From assembly GCA_037693485.1 (NCBI GenBank), contig CM075348.1:5704001-5768000 (forward strand): a stretch of DNA of 64,000 bases. Reading direction: 5' to 3'. The notes under the pieces were generated by a model. It did no database searches, had not been told where the DNA came from, and saw only the letters and a program-made list of their open reading frames with translations. The stretch comes from Kitagawia praeruptora (taxonomy: Eukaryota > Streptophyta > Magnoliopsida > Apiales > Apiaceae). Both the position numbers and the translations under genes were made by a program. Position 1 is the first letter of the stretch; every line of letters starts with the position of its first letter. Of the stretch, positions 55,301 to 64,000 are shown one piece after another.

Positions 55301-55645
55301 ACCAGTCTTCTTGTGGGTGATCAAACATTCATCTTTGTCAAAATTCACTTTGAATCCTCTATCAGTAAACTGACCAACACTTAACAGATTATGCTTGAGC
55401 CCCTTGACTAGTGCTACATCTTCAATGATGACATTTCCAACTTTCAGCTTGCCATATCCCAATGTGTTACCCATGCTGTCATCTCCAAAAGCAACCATTG
55501 GGCCAGCCTTTTCCTCATACTGTGATAGCAGGGCCATATCACCAGTCATATGATTTGAGCATCCACTGTCCAAAATCCACATGACCTTCTTTTCACTTTC
55601 TTTGCCCTGCAAACACAAAGGTATTACTTTTCCTTTGGTACCCAA
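52373..55645 (-). CDS. pol: Copia pol: protease, integrase, RT, RNase H
   Basis: The intact frame has 1090 codons. In order: protease active site [13 protein letters not shown] (about residue 26); integrase zinc region ([18 protein letters not shown]) and core ([25 protein letters not shown]); the connecting acidic region; RT with [22 protein letters not shown] and YVDDIIFG (about 773); RNase H with [25 protein letters not shown] and the tail [20 protein letters not shown]. All catalytic residues I can check are present. The frame starts in a short overlap with the gag reading frame and differs from it, so expression would need a frameshift, a re-start or a spliced form. It could still be active. 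Confidence 0.95.
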   Translation of the reverse strand: MGTKGKVIPLCLQGKESEKKVMWILDSGCSNHMTGDMALLSQYEEKAGPMVAFGDDSMGNTLGYGKLKVGNVIIEDVALVKGLKHNLLSVGQFTDRGFKVNFDKDECLITHKKTGDFALSGVRKGSLFVANMDSANKDKICCFYSKASNEDCWLWHKKLSHLNFKAINSLVKRELVRGMPTLEFCQEGVCEACQKGKMKRSSHKSKTVTSVTKPLQLIHMDLFGPVNIMSLGRKKYALVMVDDFSRYTWVEFLASKDEAPQVIIEHIKKVDKEAKANDASVIALRSDNGTEFRNATLEAFCKENGISQQFSAPRTPQQNGVVERKNRTLIEAARTMLLDAKMPTCFWAEAVSTACDIQNRTLINKNTGKTPYNLMTGKKPTLKYVHTFGSKCFVLKDNSEYVGKFDAKAFEGIFLGYSMERIAYKVYVISQKNVMESTDVTFDDSKLPGLEEANDEDKDPLKFDNLDDSDEEIETGVETQVQQTQVIDDTREEFVPIDSGETSIQDTPVSNGNFTGGGNEDDYDMDDEATSRLRSQAEHSRKWDRSHTAEQIIGDPNAGVRTRRATQNECLYGCFLSQVEPKKLDDALLDPDWIIAMQEELNQFERNKVWELVPAPKNRTIFGTKWVLKNKMDEDGVIIRNKARLVAKGYSQQEGIDYDETFAPVARLEAIRIFLAFAAHSNFKVYQMDVKSAFLNGELEEEVYVQQPPGFEDPHFPEFVYRLLKALYGLKQAPRAWYDTLSQFLLENQFTRGTLDKTLFYKKHGDDIILVQIYVDDIIFGSTNEKLCEKFSKLMQSRYEMSMMGELTFFLGLQVSQRKDGIFISQTKYIKDLLKKFDLEDCSPAKTPMATATKLDEDAKGKRVDISVYRGMVGSLLYLTASRPDIMFATCLCARFQSNPKESHLIAIKRIFRYLKGTPNLGLWYPKDTGFNLVGYSDADYAGCRVDRKSTSGSCQFLGQRLVSWYSKKQQSVSTSTAEAEYIAAGSCCAQVLWIRNQLRDYGLVLERIPIMCDNTSAISIVANPVNHSRTKHIDIRYHFIREHATNGTIELHYVSTDKQLADIFTKPLDEATFTRLVSEIGMLNSSDSG

Positions 55646-58130
55646 ACAAGTTTGGGTCCATGTGACTTAGAGATAGTTTTATCATAAACAACATGCTTGT
55701 CAACTTTCTTAGTGTTAGTCTTCTTGTCACTGTTGGAAGTCTTAGAACCTGAGGTTTCAGACTTAGGTGACAAAGGTACCTTCCTAGCTTTAGGAGGACT
55801 TGAAGACTTTGACCTTGTGTAGTGTGTGTGAGAATTGTGACTGATACAACCATCAATGAATTGCCTTCTTAAATTAAAACAACTAGTCATAACATTCATA
55901 TTGCATGGCATACAGTCAAATTTATCACAGAAAGGTGCATCTCTATGACTTAGAGGCACAGAACAATCGTAGAAAGGTTTAGACACACTACCAACAGGTT
56001 TCTTGCATGCATGAGTTAAATGATTGGTACTGAAATAGTTCTGACAAGTTTTCCTAGGGGCATTAGGCATATAAGCATAGTTGTTATCCTTGTTAATCCC
56101 TAACTTGCCATTTCTGTTCTGTTTCTTCTTAGTCACTTTCTTTTCTGATTCACTCATCCCAGCTGAGACAAACTTAACAAACTTCTTAGGTCTTGGCCTA
56201 TCAACTACTGGTTCCTTGGTCTTTGACTTGACACTCCACCCTTAGAGGATGCTTGTTGTTCACTAGATTGTGCCTCATCCTCATCATTCAACATTTGCTT
56301 GATGAGTAAGGCATCCTCATCAACTTCAAATGTTGATTCCTTAAAAATTGGATTTTCAGTTTTTCTCAAAATGTGAGGCACTTTCTCATGAACAGCTGTG
56401 TCCTCTTCAATGACAGCATAGCCTTTCCTTTGTTTGAGAGAGTCATAGTCAAGTCCAATAGCTGCTTTGGGTTTAGCTTCAATTTTCTCACAGTAGGATT
56501 GCACTAAACCAGATGATTTCTTGAAAGTTTTTAGTTTGAATTCATTCTCAGCTAATTCATCCCTAAGAGCCTTCTCTACTTGACTAGCACATAAAACCTT
56601 GTTCTTCAAATATTCAACTTCTTTCTTAAGATTTTCTACTTGCATAGTAGTTAGCTCAAGTTCCTCATTCTTTTTGGTTAATATTTCATTTCTAGTAGAC
56701 AGTTTGGCAATCTCCTCATTAGCAGCAGTCATACTAGTATGAATATTAAACATTTCAACAGATAATTGTTCAATCATGCATTTGTACTCAGAAACAGACA
56801 TGTCTATAGTAGTGAGAGATGGTACCTGAGAATCAGATGAAGATGAGTCATCCTTGGAGTTGGCCATCAAGGCATAGTTGCAGAATTCTTGTTCCTCTTC
56901 ATCACTCTCAGAATCATCCCAACACTTCCCTTCAGCTATGTAGGCCTTACCATGTGTCTGCTTTTTCAGAAGGGCCTCATACTTAGCTTCGAGCTCAAGA
57001 TAATCTCTATCCTTCTTTTTAGGCTTCTTGCATTCACTGGCAAAATGCCCTAGGTCATTGCATCTATAGCACCTTACAGATGACCTATCCACATAACTGG
57101 TTTTGAACTTATTTCTGTTTGGTTTCACAGGTGCCTTGTTCTTGTTGGCTGAATGGTTTTGAGTTTTTGGTTTGAAGGGTTGATTTCTTTTAAATCTGAT
57201 GTTTGGAAATTTTCTGGCCATGAAAGCATATGAAGTATTTTCCATCCCATCAAGTTCTTCCAGAGTGTAAAACTCTTCTTCTTCTTCCTCCTTTTCCTCA
57301 ACAGGTTCACTCACCCCAGCTTCAGTTTCTTCATCATCTGCCACCTCCTCTATCCTTAGTTGGCTTGTAGATGCTTCTAGGTCCAGAATGGATTTGTTGA
57401 CAATCAAGGCACATGATGTGTTTATCATCCTACCTTGGTTGGCTTGGATAGCCCTTTTCTGAAGCAACTCAAGTTCATGAGTCTTTAGGACTCCATAGAG
57501 CACATCATAGGTGACTTTGTTCAAATCTCTCTCTCTTAGAGAAATGACTCTTTGCTCCAGATGATTTGGTGAAGACAACAGAAATTTCATATTTAACTCC
57601 TTGGTGCTGTAAACCTTTCCATTCATCTGCAACTCAGTAACTAGCTTGTGAAACCTTTCAAACATTTCAGTGATGCTTTCCTTGGGCTGTGCCATGAAAG
57701 CTTCATACTGTGTGACCAGTATCTGTTTCCTATTTTCCTTAACCTCATCAGTCCCTTCACACAACACCTCAATGTGATCCCACATCTCTTTAGCAGACGT
57801 GCATGATGCAATGTTTGCAAACATTGACATGTCCATGGAATCAATGATAAGCAACATGAGGTGGCTGTCAAGAGCAACCTTCTCCCTTTCTGACTCTGTC
57901 CACTTTGATGGATCCTTGGCCTTATAAGATCTTGGGATATTTGTGGTTCCAACAGTCTTCTCTGGTATCTCTTGTTGTGGAACAAAAGGACCATTCTTGA
58001 TAATCTCAGGGTACAAGGGATGAGAGGCTTTAATGAACAACATCATCTTTATCTTCCAGAGGTTGAAGTTTTCTTTGTCAAACTTAGGGACCTTCACCGT
58101 TCCTCTAGTCTTTGGTGTATTCGAACTCAT
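55624..58130 (-). pseudogene. gag: Copia gag with CCHC zinc knuckle, frame break near 56235
   Basis: The start MSSNTPKTRGTVKVPKFDKE lies at 58130, 32 bp after the primer site. A Copia-type capsid region follows (NLWKIKMMLFIKASHPLYP, SCTSAKEMWDHIEVLCEGTD, SLRERDLNKVTYDVLYG), then an acidic segment and a zinc knuckle CYRCNDLGHFASEC (about residue 355). A long coiled coil lies at about 440-560. The first frame stops at 56205, 642 codons in. Sequence up to 55624 continues in another frame ([35 protein letters not shown]), which suggests a 2 bp insertion near 56235. In that part a second knuckle has lost a Cys (CQNYFSTNHLTHAC). Confidence 0.82.
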
Positions 58131-58161
58131 GATCGTTTCTCTGTTTTTGAATAAACAGCCC

Positions 58162-58173
58162 GCTCTGATACCA
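58162..58173 (-). other. primer binding site, initiator-Met tRNA
   Basis: The minus strand reads TGGTATCAGAGC two bases inside the 5' LTR, the usual Copia primer site. Confidence 0.93.
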
Positions 58174-58175
58174 CT

Positions 58176-59466
58176 TGTTGAGTATTGAATACGGTAAAAG
58201 AATACAGAGGGGGGGTGAATGGATTCTTGAACTTTTCTTTGATTGAGTCTATGTAGCAGATAAGTGCCTGTGCGTGTAGAAGTGAAGGTGCGGATAAAGA
58301 AACAACACAAGACACAATATCACTTTAATCTAATGTATTATTAGATAAAGGTTGCTACAATCTGTGAATACAAATGGTAGTATTCTCAGCATCATTTTTC
58401 TCAGAGAGATATAGCTTACAGTGTATGAAAAACTTGACTCCCAAAAGTTACTAAGTTATGAAGTGAGGCTGTGTCCTTATAGAACATGGATACAGCCTAC
58501 TTACTGCAAATAAGGTAGCTAAACAAATTACTTTCTAGTCTGTCTATCCTTTTTTTAGTAAGTGTCCAAACGGTTACAGATTTGACTTTGCAAAGCCTGT
58601 TTAGATCCACTTCTTTAGCTCCTTGTCTCTTCTATATCTCTCCAAGCTTCCTTGTTGGCTTTCCAGAGCACGTTACAGATTGTGGTCCATAAAGTGCATT
58701 GGCTTGTTGCAGGTTTCTGACTTGTACAATTTCTTCAGTATTTTGTCTCCAAGAATGTATTCGAGAAGTGACTAAGTAAGTGATTCGAGAACTAGAATTG
58801 ACTTGATCGATAACTCTGAGTTCTCGAATACTGTTATATTGACATATCGAACCACTTCTCGAATAGCTCTTTTCCATCAGGATTCCTTGAGTTGTCGAAT
58901 AGAACATTTGACTTATCGAATCCTCGAGATATCGAATAGCTTTCTGAGTCCTTGAGATATCGAATAGAGCTTTGACTTGTTGACTCTTTGAGAACTCGAA
59001 TACCATCTTGACTTGTTGACTTCTTGAGTTCTCGAATAGAGTAGTAGACATATCGAATCCCTGAGATATCGAATGAGATATCGAACAGTGTATTCAGAGA
59101 TATCGAATAGTGTCTTGAGATATCGAATCTCTGACTTCTCGAATGCTGGACTTCTCGAATAGACAAATATACTTCTTGAATTGGTACTTAGGCAAATTCT
59201 TCATTTCTTCAAATCCCAACTGTGATTATTTGACAGTCTTTAACTCCTTGCTTGAGGCATGAACCTTGGAACTTCTTTCAAGCATTACTCTAGACTCTAT
59301 TTGTACAATTACACAACTAGGATTTGATGCCTACTACAAGTACAATACAAACAGAAACTCTACAACTAGAGGTTCCCTCAGTTAAGAGGTCATGTAAGTA
59401 ATGCAAAGCATTACAAACAATTAGGCTTGTTATTAGATGTGTACAGGCATGCCTCTGTAACTAACA
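58176..59466 (-). repeat. 5' LTR of the Copia element
   Basis: 1291 bp. It differs from the 3' LTR at about ten positions, for example CCTGTGCGTG against CCTATGTGTG and CTTGTTGGC against CTTGTAGGC. The TTCTCGAA array is conserved between the two copies, apart from one unit near 59174 (CTTCTTGAA). Confidence 0.93.
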
Positions 59467-59471
59467 AATTT

Positions 59472-61366
59472 AATAAGAATAAGAGTTCGAATTTATAGAA
59501 AAAACATATAATTAAAAGTTCTATTGGAAGTAGAATAGTTTTTTGAATATATAAAGGCGACATATAATTAAATATTTTATTTGAAGTAGAATACAAGGAC
59601 GGTGCTGGCATCTTTTACGATCTTCTAAAATTATATATATTTTTTTATATAAATTAAATATACTTCTATTAGGAAAATTTATTTATAAATTCAATATTAT
59701 TCTTATAATAAAAGTATACGTATTTAAAAATAAAAGAATTGATGTGTTAACATAATAAAAGAACATTCTCATGCGGGAACTCGAAATAAATACAGGAGTG
59801 TCTATAATATGAAGAGAAAATAAGATATATTTTCATTTTTCTAAAACTTCATAAATTTTAGAAAATGTAGAGAAAGTAAAAATTGGAATTCACTCTATTT
59901 TTAGGTTTTGATTTTAAGAAAAAACGTTATTCTATAAGATAAGTAATGTAATGAAGTTGGAATTTTGATCCCAAACTAGAGCAACTCAAACGTGTTTAAC
60001 GGGAAAATGACCAACTACAAAAAATTGTATTAGCTATTAGAATTTGATATTGCTGTTATAATTTTTTTTTATTTTTAGGAACTACAGGAGATTGTATTAG
60101 CTATTAGAATTTGATATTGATGTTATATTTTTTTTAGGATTCGATTTTTATGGATAAATAATGTTGTAAAAAGTTAGGGTTTTAATCTTAACGAGAGAAA
60201 TAATCGTATTTTACGAGAAAGCGGTTTATTAGAGAAGACTATATTGAATATTAAAATTAAATATTGTTGATATATTAGGAAATAAATATATTTTGATTTT
60301 TTTTAGAATTTTAGGATTTTAAATATTAATAACTAAAAAACTATCCTTTAACATATTAAAAGTATAATAGGTGTTCATATTTATAAACAATAAGAGTTTG
60401 AATTTATAGGAAAAACATATAATTAAAAGTTTTATTTGGAAGTGGGATAGGTGTTTATAAGACATATAATTAAGGGTTTTATTGTAAGTAAAATAGGAGT
60501 TCTAATTTATAGAGAAGAAGAGTTTGAATTTATAAAAAATACATATATTTAAAAAAATTATTGGAGGTACAAAAAATGTTTGAATATATAAAGAATACAT
60601 ATAATAAAATATTTTATTGGAAGTAAAATACGAGAATGGTGGAAACATCTTATACGATTTTTTAAAACTATATATTATTTTTTCCTAAAAATCCTTTATT
60701 TTAACTTTTTATACAAGTTAATTATAATTGCATTAGAAAAATATATCCATAAATTCAATATTATTTCCGTAACAAAAAGTCTTCGTATTTAAAATAAAAA
60801 GTGATGTGTTAATATAATAGAAAGACATTCCCATGCGGAAGCTGTAAATAAATACAGGAATATCTATAATATACATAAAATTTAAGATGTATTTTCATCT
60901 TTTAAAACTCCATAAATATTAGAAAGTTTAAAAAATCCAAAAATTGATATTTACTCTATTTTAAGGTTTAATTTTTTTTAAAAAAGTTATTTTATTAAAG
61001 AAGTGTCATCAATAATTTGTAATGAAGTTAAAATTCGGTTCCAAATAAGAGCGACTAGAAACGCGTTTAATGAAAATACGACTCACTAGAAATGATTGTA
61101 TTAGCAATTAAAATTTGATACTGATATCATAATGTTTTTTTGGGTACGAATTTTAAGGATAAAAATTATTTTATAACTTTATATAATATGCGTTAAAGTT
61201 GATAGTTTAATTTTAACGAGAGAGCGGCTCAATCGAAAGAATTGAGTTTAACCAGAAATCGATTCAATAGAGAATATTATGTAGCTATTAAAATTTAATA
61301 TTAATAATATATTTAACATAAATATGTATTGATTTTTTTAAAAAAAAATTATAACACCTATTAGTT
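59472..61366. repeat. outer-layer insertion DNA with about 1.06 kb tandem duplication
   Basis: There is no gene here. Two diverged copies of about 800 bp lie in the same direction about 1064 bp apart; for example CATTCTCATGCGGGAACTCG at 59764 corresponds to CATTCCCATGCGGAAGCTG at 60828, and the following 300 bp align. Within the first copy a 67 bp local repeat (TTGTATTAGCTATTAGAATT at 60025 and 60092) is seen. Confidence 0.6.
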
Positions 61367-61424
61367 TCTCTTCCTAAAATGGTAAGTTAAAATAATATAA
61401 ACTAATATTTTGTTGAAAATCGCT

Positions 61425-61430
61425 TATAAA
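61425..61430 (+). promoter_or_regulatory. TATA box of F-box copy 5
   Basis: TATAAA lies in the conserved GTTGAAAATCGCTTATAAA block, about 97 bp before the start codon and only 58 bp from the right edge of the 28 kb insertion. Confidence 0.6.
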
Positions 61431-61526
61431 TTCTCAACTGATCACGATGAAAACGCTATCCCTAACCCTGCCCTTCCGGATTTTTTCGCTGTCATTGGTC
61501 TCCAAAATTTGTTCCTTTAGAATTGC

Positions 61527-62467
61527 ATGGCAAATATTACTCATGACGACAACGCTAACCCTAACCCTGCCCTTCCGGAAGAGATGATCTACGAAATACT
61601 CTCAAGACTTCCTGCTAAGTCTTTTTCAGAATTCCAGTTTCTCTGCTTAATGACGACACAGTTACGGAAACTAAGAGTTACTGTCCACGGGATAATGACT
61701 ACATTTATGTAGTAGGTTATAGTAATGGCCTGTTTTGTTTGACAAGTGGTGAACAAATATTCTTGTGGAACCCGTTCACAAGAAAATCGAGAAGATTGCC
61801 CAAACATGAACATGAACATGAACATGAGCATAGAGCGCATGGGTTTTGCTATGATGAATCGAATGATGACTATAAAGTATTTGCTATGAGTATTTCTGGT
61901 CCTGGTGATGAATACAAAAATAATGTGTCAGTTTATAGCTCAAAATCTGGTTGTTGGAGAATGATTGGAGATTGTTACTTTGGGCGAATATATGGTTGGG
62001 GGATATTTGCAAATGGAGCTTTACACTCGCTTGTTGGGAGAAAGAATATGCAGTCTAACAATGCAGAACCAAATATAATTGTTTCTATTGATATGAAAAC
62101 CGAGACTTATCGAGAAGTTCCACTGCCACCGAAAGGAGAAGATCGACGATCTCGGGCAACCTTGGACACTTTCGGTGAATGCCTTTCTGTATTGTGTTCT
62201 TTTAAAACCCGGGCTGATTTTTGGGTAATGAAGGAATGTGGCGTGGAAGAGTCTTGGACAAAATTGTTCACCATCCCATTGCTTTGTGACTCTGATTGGA
62301 TTAAACCGCTCTGTATTTCTATCGGTGGTCATATAATGCTGTCATCTGGCTCAGCCATATTACTCTACAACCCTAAGAGTAACACATTCAAGAAGCTGTT
62401 AGATGTTGAGTTTGGTGCAATTTACGCGTATACCTATGTTGAGAGCCTAGTTTCACCACCAAATTAA
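61527..62467 (+). pseudogene. F-box/FBA pseudogene (F-box copy 5)
   Basis: The N-terminus (MANITHDDNANPNPALPEEM, IYEILSRLPAKSFSEFQF) is followed by a deletion of about 187 bp relative to copy 1 (its 484-670). This joins CCAGTTT to CTCTGCTTAATG and shifts the frame. The second half of the F-box and the start of the FBA domain are lost. From 61739 the FBA part is intact in the other frame to the stop at 62467 (LWNPFTRKSRRLP, GFCYDESNDDYKVF, ESWTKLFTIPLL, YVESLVSPPN), with an expanded HEHEHEHEH tract. It is closest to copy 1 at the other end of the window, including the 5' leader. Confidence 0.9.
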
Positions 62468-62966
62468 GCTTGCTGGCAGCACCAAGTGAGAATGAAGATT
62501 CATTCCATTTTTTTTCTTTTTTTTTCTTTGTTGCTTTGTGTTACTCTTCCTATAGAATGCTTTGGTACTCTCACTTTTGAGTAAATTATTTGCGGTACAT
62601 CTTATTTGCATTTTTTTGTTGCTGAATTCTCATATTCATTTGATAGGATTAGGAAGAGATCCATAACTCCTTTTTTACAAGTTGAATAAGTTCAGAATCA
62701 ATATAGGGAAAAGAGCAAGTCCGAGCTAAAGGACTAGTTGTGTCTCTGTTTTGTATATTCTTTTCCACCGTTTTAAAACTAGGTTAAAATTTGATGATTT
62801 GTCGCTGTGATGTTTTTAAATGTCATTTTAATCGTACTGAATCTGAATTTTTTTAATGATATTAAAAAGACATGCTTCTTTAATATGTTGCTCTATTTGG
62901 GAACTGGGAATTCGGTATACAGCCTATTTGGATAGAAAGGAGTCGTTGTGTCTCTAATATTTGGAT
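62468..62966. repeat. 3' flank of F-box copy 5
   Basis: Matches the 3' flank of copy 1 without the Tourist MITE, and then 2400-2480 (GAGCAAGTCCGAGCTAAAGG). No gene is seen. Confidence 0.55.
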
Positions 62967-63060
62967 AACGCTAACCCTAACCCTGCCCTTCCGGAAGAGA
63001 TGATCTACGAAATACTCTCAAGACTTCCTGCTAAGTCTTTTTCAGAATTCCAGTTTCTCT
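62967..63060 (+). pseudogene. duplicated F-box N-terminal fragment
   Basis: The segment from AACGCTAACCCTAACCCTGC to CCAGTTTCTCTGCTTA repeats 61551-61653 of copy 5, including its deletion junction (CAGTTTCTCTGC). It encodes only ALPEEMIYEILSRLPAKSFS and a few residues, and runs into unit 3' flank sequence. Confidence 0.85.
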
Positions 63061-64000
63061 GCTTATTTACTTTTTTTTGTTGCTGAATTCTCATATTCAT
63101 TTGATAGGATTAGGAAGAGATCCATAACTCCTTTTTTAGAAGTTACTCTTCCTATAAAAGTTTGGATGTGTGTGATCATCAAAGTTTGATTGCCAATCTT
63201 TTCTTTTGCTTGCAATTTCCTTGGTTGTACTGTTGGCGGAATTCTTTTCTTTAGCTGCAATGTGTTTTTTGTACTCATTTGTATTGTTGGAAAAATGTTA
63301 AGACTTGATTATGATTAATCAAATCAACAGTATGGTTTAAGAAGAATCGACTATTTGCAGTGCTACACAACAGAAATTTCGCGTCGGAGTCAACTTCCGG
63401 TGCTGCCACTTCCATAACTTGGACGGAGTTGTCTTTTCAAAAAGGGCTCCCCTTATTATACCCACCTCTTCAACACAATTGCTCCTCCTTTTGGTGACGG
63501 TTTCTTGTAAGGGCAAGTCCGAGCTGAAGGACTAGTTGTGTCTCTGTTTTGTATATTCGATCCACCGTTTTAAAACTAAGTTAGAATTTGATGATTTGTC
63601 GCTGTGATGTTTTTAAATGTTATTTTAATCGTACTGAATCTGAATTTTTAATATGTTGCTCAATTTGTATACTGGGAATTCGGTATACAGCCTATTTGGA
63701 TAGAAAGGAGTAGTTGTGTCTTTGTTTTGTTTCTTCTTTTCCACTGTTTTAGAACTAGATAAAAATTCTATGATTTGTCGCTGTGTTGGAATCGTCCGGA
63801 ATCTGAATTTTGTGCCAGTCCTTTTTTTAAAATCTGCTATCATGCTTCCATATTTTGTGAATTTGAAGCACTTGGGCACTTTCAACTCTCTCTGGGGAGC
63901 AAACATGCACTGTGGTATATGCTCTGTTTTGCAAGGACCTAGCTCAGAATGTTTATCAACAGAATGGTTTAACCATATATTCCTCTGCACTATAAAGAAA
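63061..64000. repeat. second copy of the unit 3' flank, continuing beyond the window
   Basis: 63080-63350 repeats 62620-62690 and 2060-2320, and 63470-63700 repeats 62700-62960. From 63810 the AAGCACTTGGGCACTTTC block found in units 2, 3 and 4 appears. No gene is supported. Confidence 0.5.

Larger units (their letters stand above)
45458..59466 (-). mobile_element. complete Copia retrotransposon, SIRE/Maximus-like, with extra ORF
   Basis: The 14.0 kb element is flanked by an AATTT duplication (45453-45457, 59467-59471). The LTRs are 1290 and 1291 bp, with about ten differences noted, so it is fairly young. On the minus strand the order is 5' LTR, initiator-Met tRNA primer site, gag, pol (PR-INT-RT-RH, Copia order), a 0.85 kb non-coding spacer, a 4.6 kb extra sense ORF, a purine tract and the 3' LTR. 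The size, primer site and extra 3' ORF fit the SIRE/Maximus branch. Pol is intact. Gag has a probable frameshift near 56235, and the extra ORF has several breaks. Confidence 0.93.
33011..61366. mobile_element. composite nested insertion, outer layer possibly Helitron-like
   Basis: The uninterrupted site is at 9331-9350 (TTTAAATAATTTTTCTTGCT). Here TTTAAATAAT ends at 33010 and TTCTCTTCCT resumes at 61367. The outer-layer DNA (33011-33515, 44314-45457, 59472-61366) begins with a TC near ATATATATATATAAAGGAGG, like many plant Helitron 5' ends. It ends TTAG before a T, which would be a CTAG end with one change. No target duplication is seen, as expected for a Helitron. The usual GC-rich 3' hairpin is missing, so the class is uncertain. 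Confidence 0.5.

Noticed and set aside
36850..59471. The same AATTT duplication at two different LTR elements
   Set aside because: Both sit in AT-rich targets; coincidence is likely and no common insertion mechanism is needed.
63625..63990. 121-codon minus-strand frame at the window end
   Set aside because: It overlaps a duplicated non-coding 3' flank; the other copies of this flank are not open.

Overview
The window looks like a gene-poor, repeat-rich stretch of a eudicot plant nuclear genome. It holds a tandem family of plant F-box/FBA genes, and nearly everything else is typical plant mobile DNA: Athila-type Gypsy, a large Copia, CACTA, Mutator-like, Tourist/Stowaway MITEs and a tRNA-derived SINE. 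I cannot name the species.

Layout. (1) 0-13.6 kb: four F-box units in the same orientation. Gene 1 (370-1476) and gene 3 (9509-10597) are intact. Gene 2 (4447-5335) is a pseudogene. Gene 4 (12575-13579) is open but has lost its C-terminus at a rearrangement. Most units also carry, downstream on the minus strand, a decayed copy of a second gene whose C-terminal part resembles plant MATH/coiled-coil proteins. (2) 13.6-28.9 kb: a foldback element, then a minus-strand Athila-like Gypsy element (14041-28923) with a truncated 3' LTR. It has a gag-pol frame broken by stop codons and contains a nested 3.5 kb CACTA transposon (15173-18692) that carries exons of a ROP/Rac small GTPase gene. (3) 28.9-33.0 kb: the rest of an F-box unit, with a 595 bp solo LTR. 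(4) 33.0-61.4 kb: a composite insertion of about 28.4 kb. Its outer layer is an AT-rich, possibly Helitron-like element. Inside this lie a Mutator-like Pack-MULE carrying a PPR gene fragment (33516-44304) and a 14.0 kb Copia element (45458-59466). The Pack-MULE was itself invaded by a second MULE (33797-36393) and by a young non-autonomous LTR element (36855-43555). (5) 61.4-64.0 kb: the F-box series resumes with pseudogene 5 (61527-62467), whose promoter was separated from its upstream DNA by the composite insertion.

Most insertions are dated relative to each other by nesting and by target-site duplications read directly from the sequence: TCA for CACTA, TTAAGGTTT and TGTTTTATT for the two MULEs, AATTT for both complete LTR elements, CATAC for the solo LTR, TTA for the Tourist MITE, and a 15 bp repeat for the SINE. 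Paralogous F-box units supply empty sites for several of them.

Host genes: F-box/FBA proteins are substrate receptors of SCF ubiquitin ligases, and arrays of this kind commonly expand and decay quickly. The most unusual signals are: arrays of a TTCnnGAA palindrome (a partial heat-shock-element pattern) in the Copia LTRs and again just upstream of its extra ORF; gene capture by both CACTA and MULE elements; and a non-autonomous LTR element with apparently identical LTRs that shares its primer site and 3' end with the Athila family.
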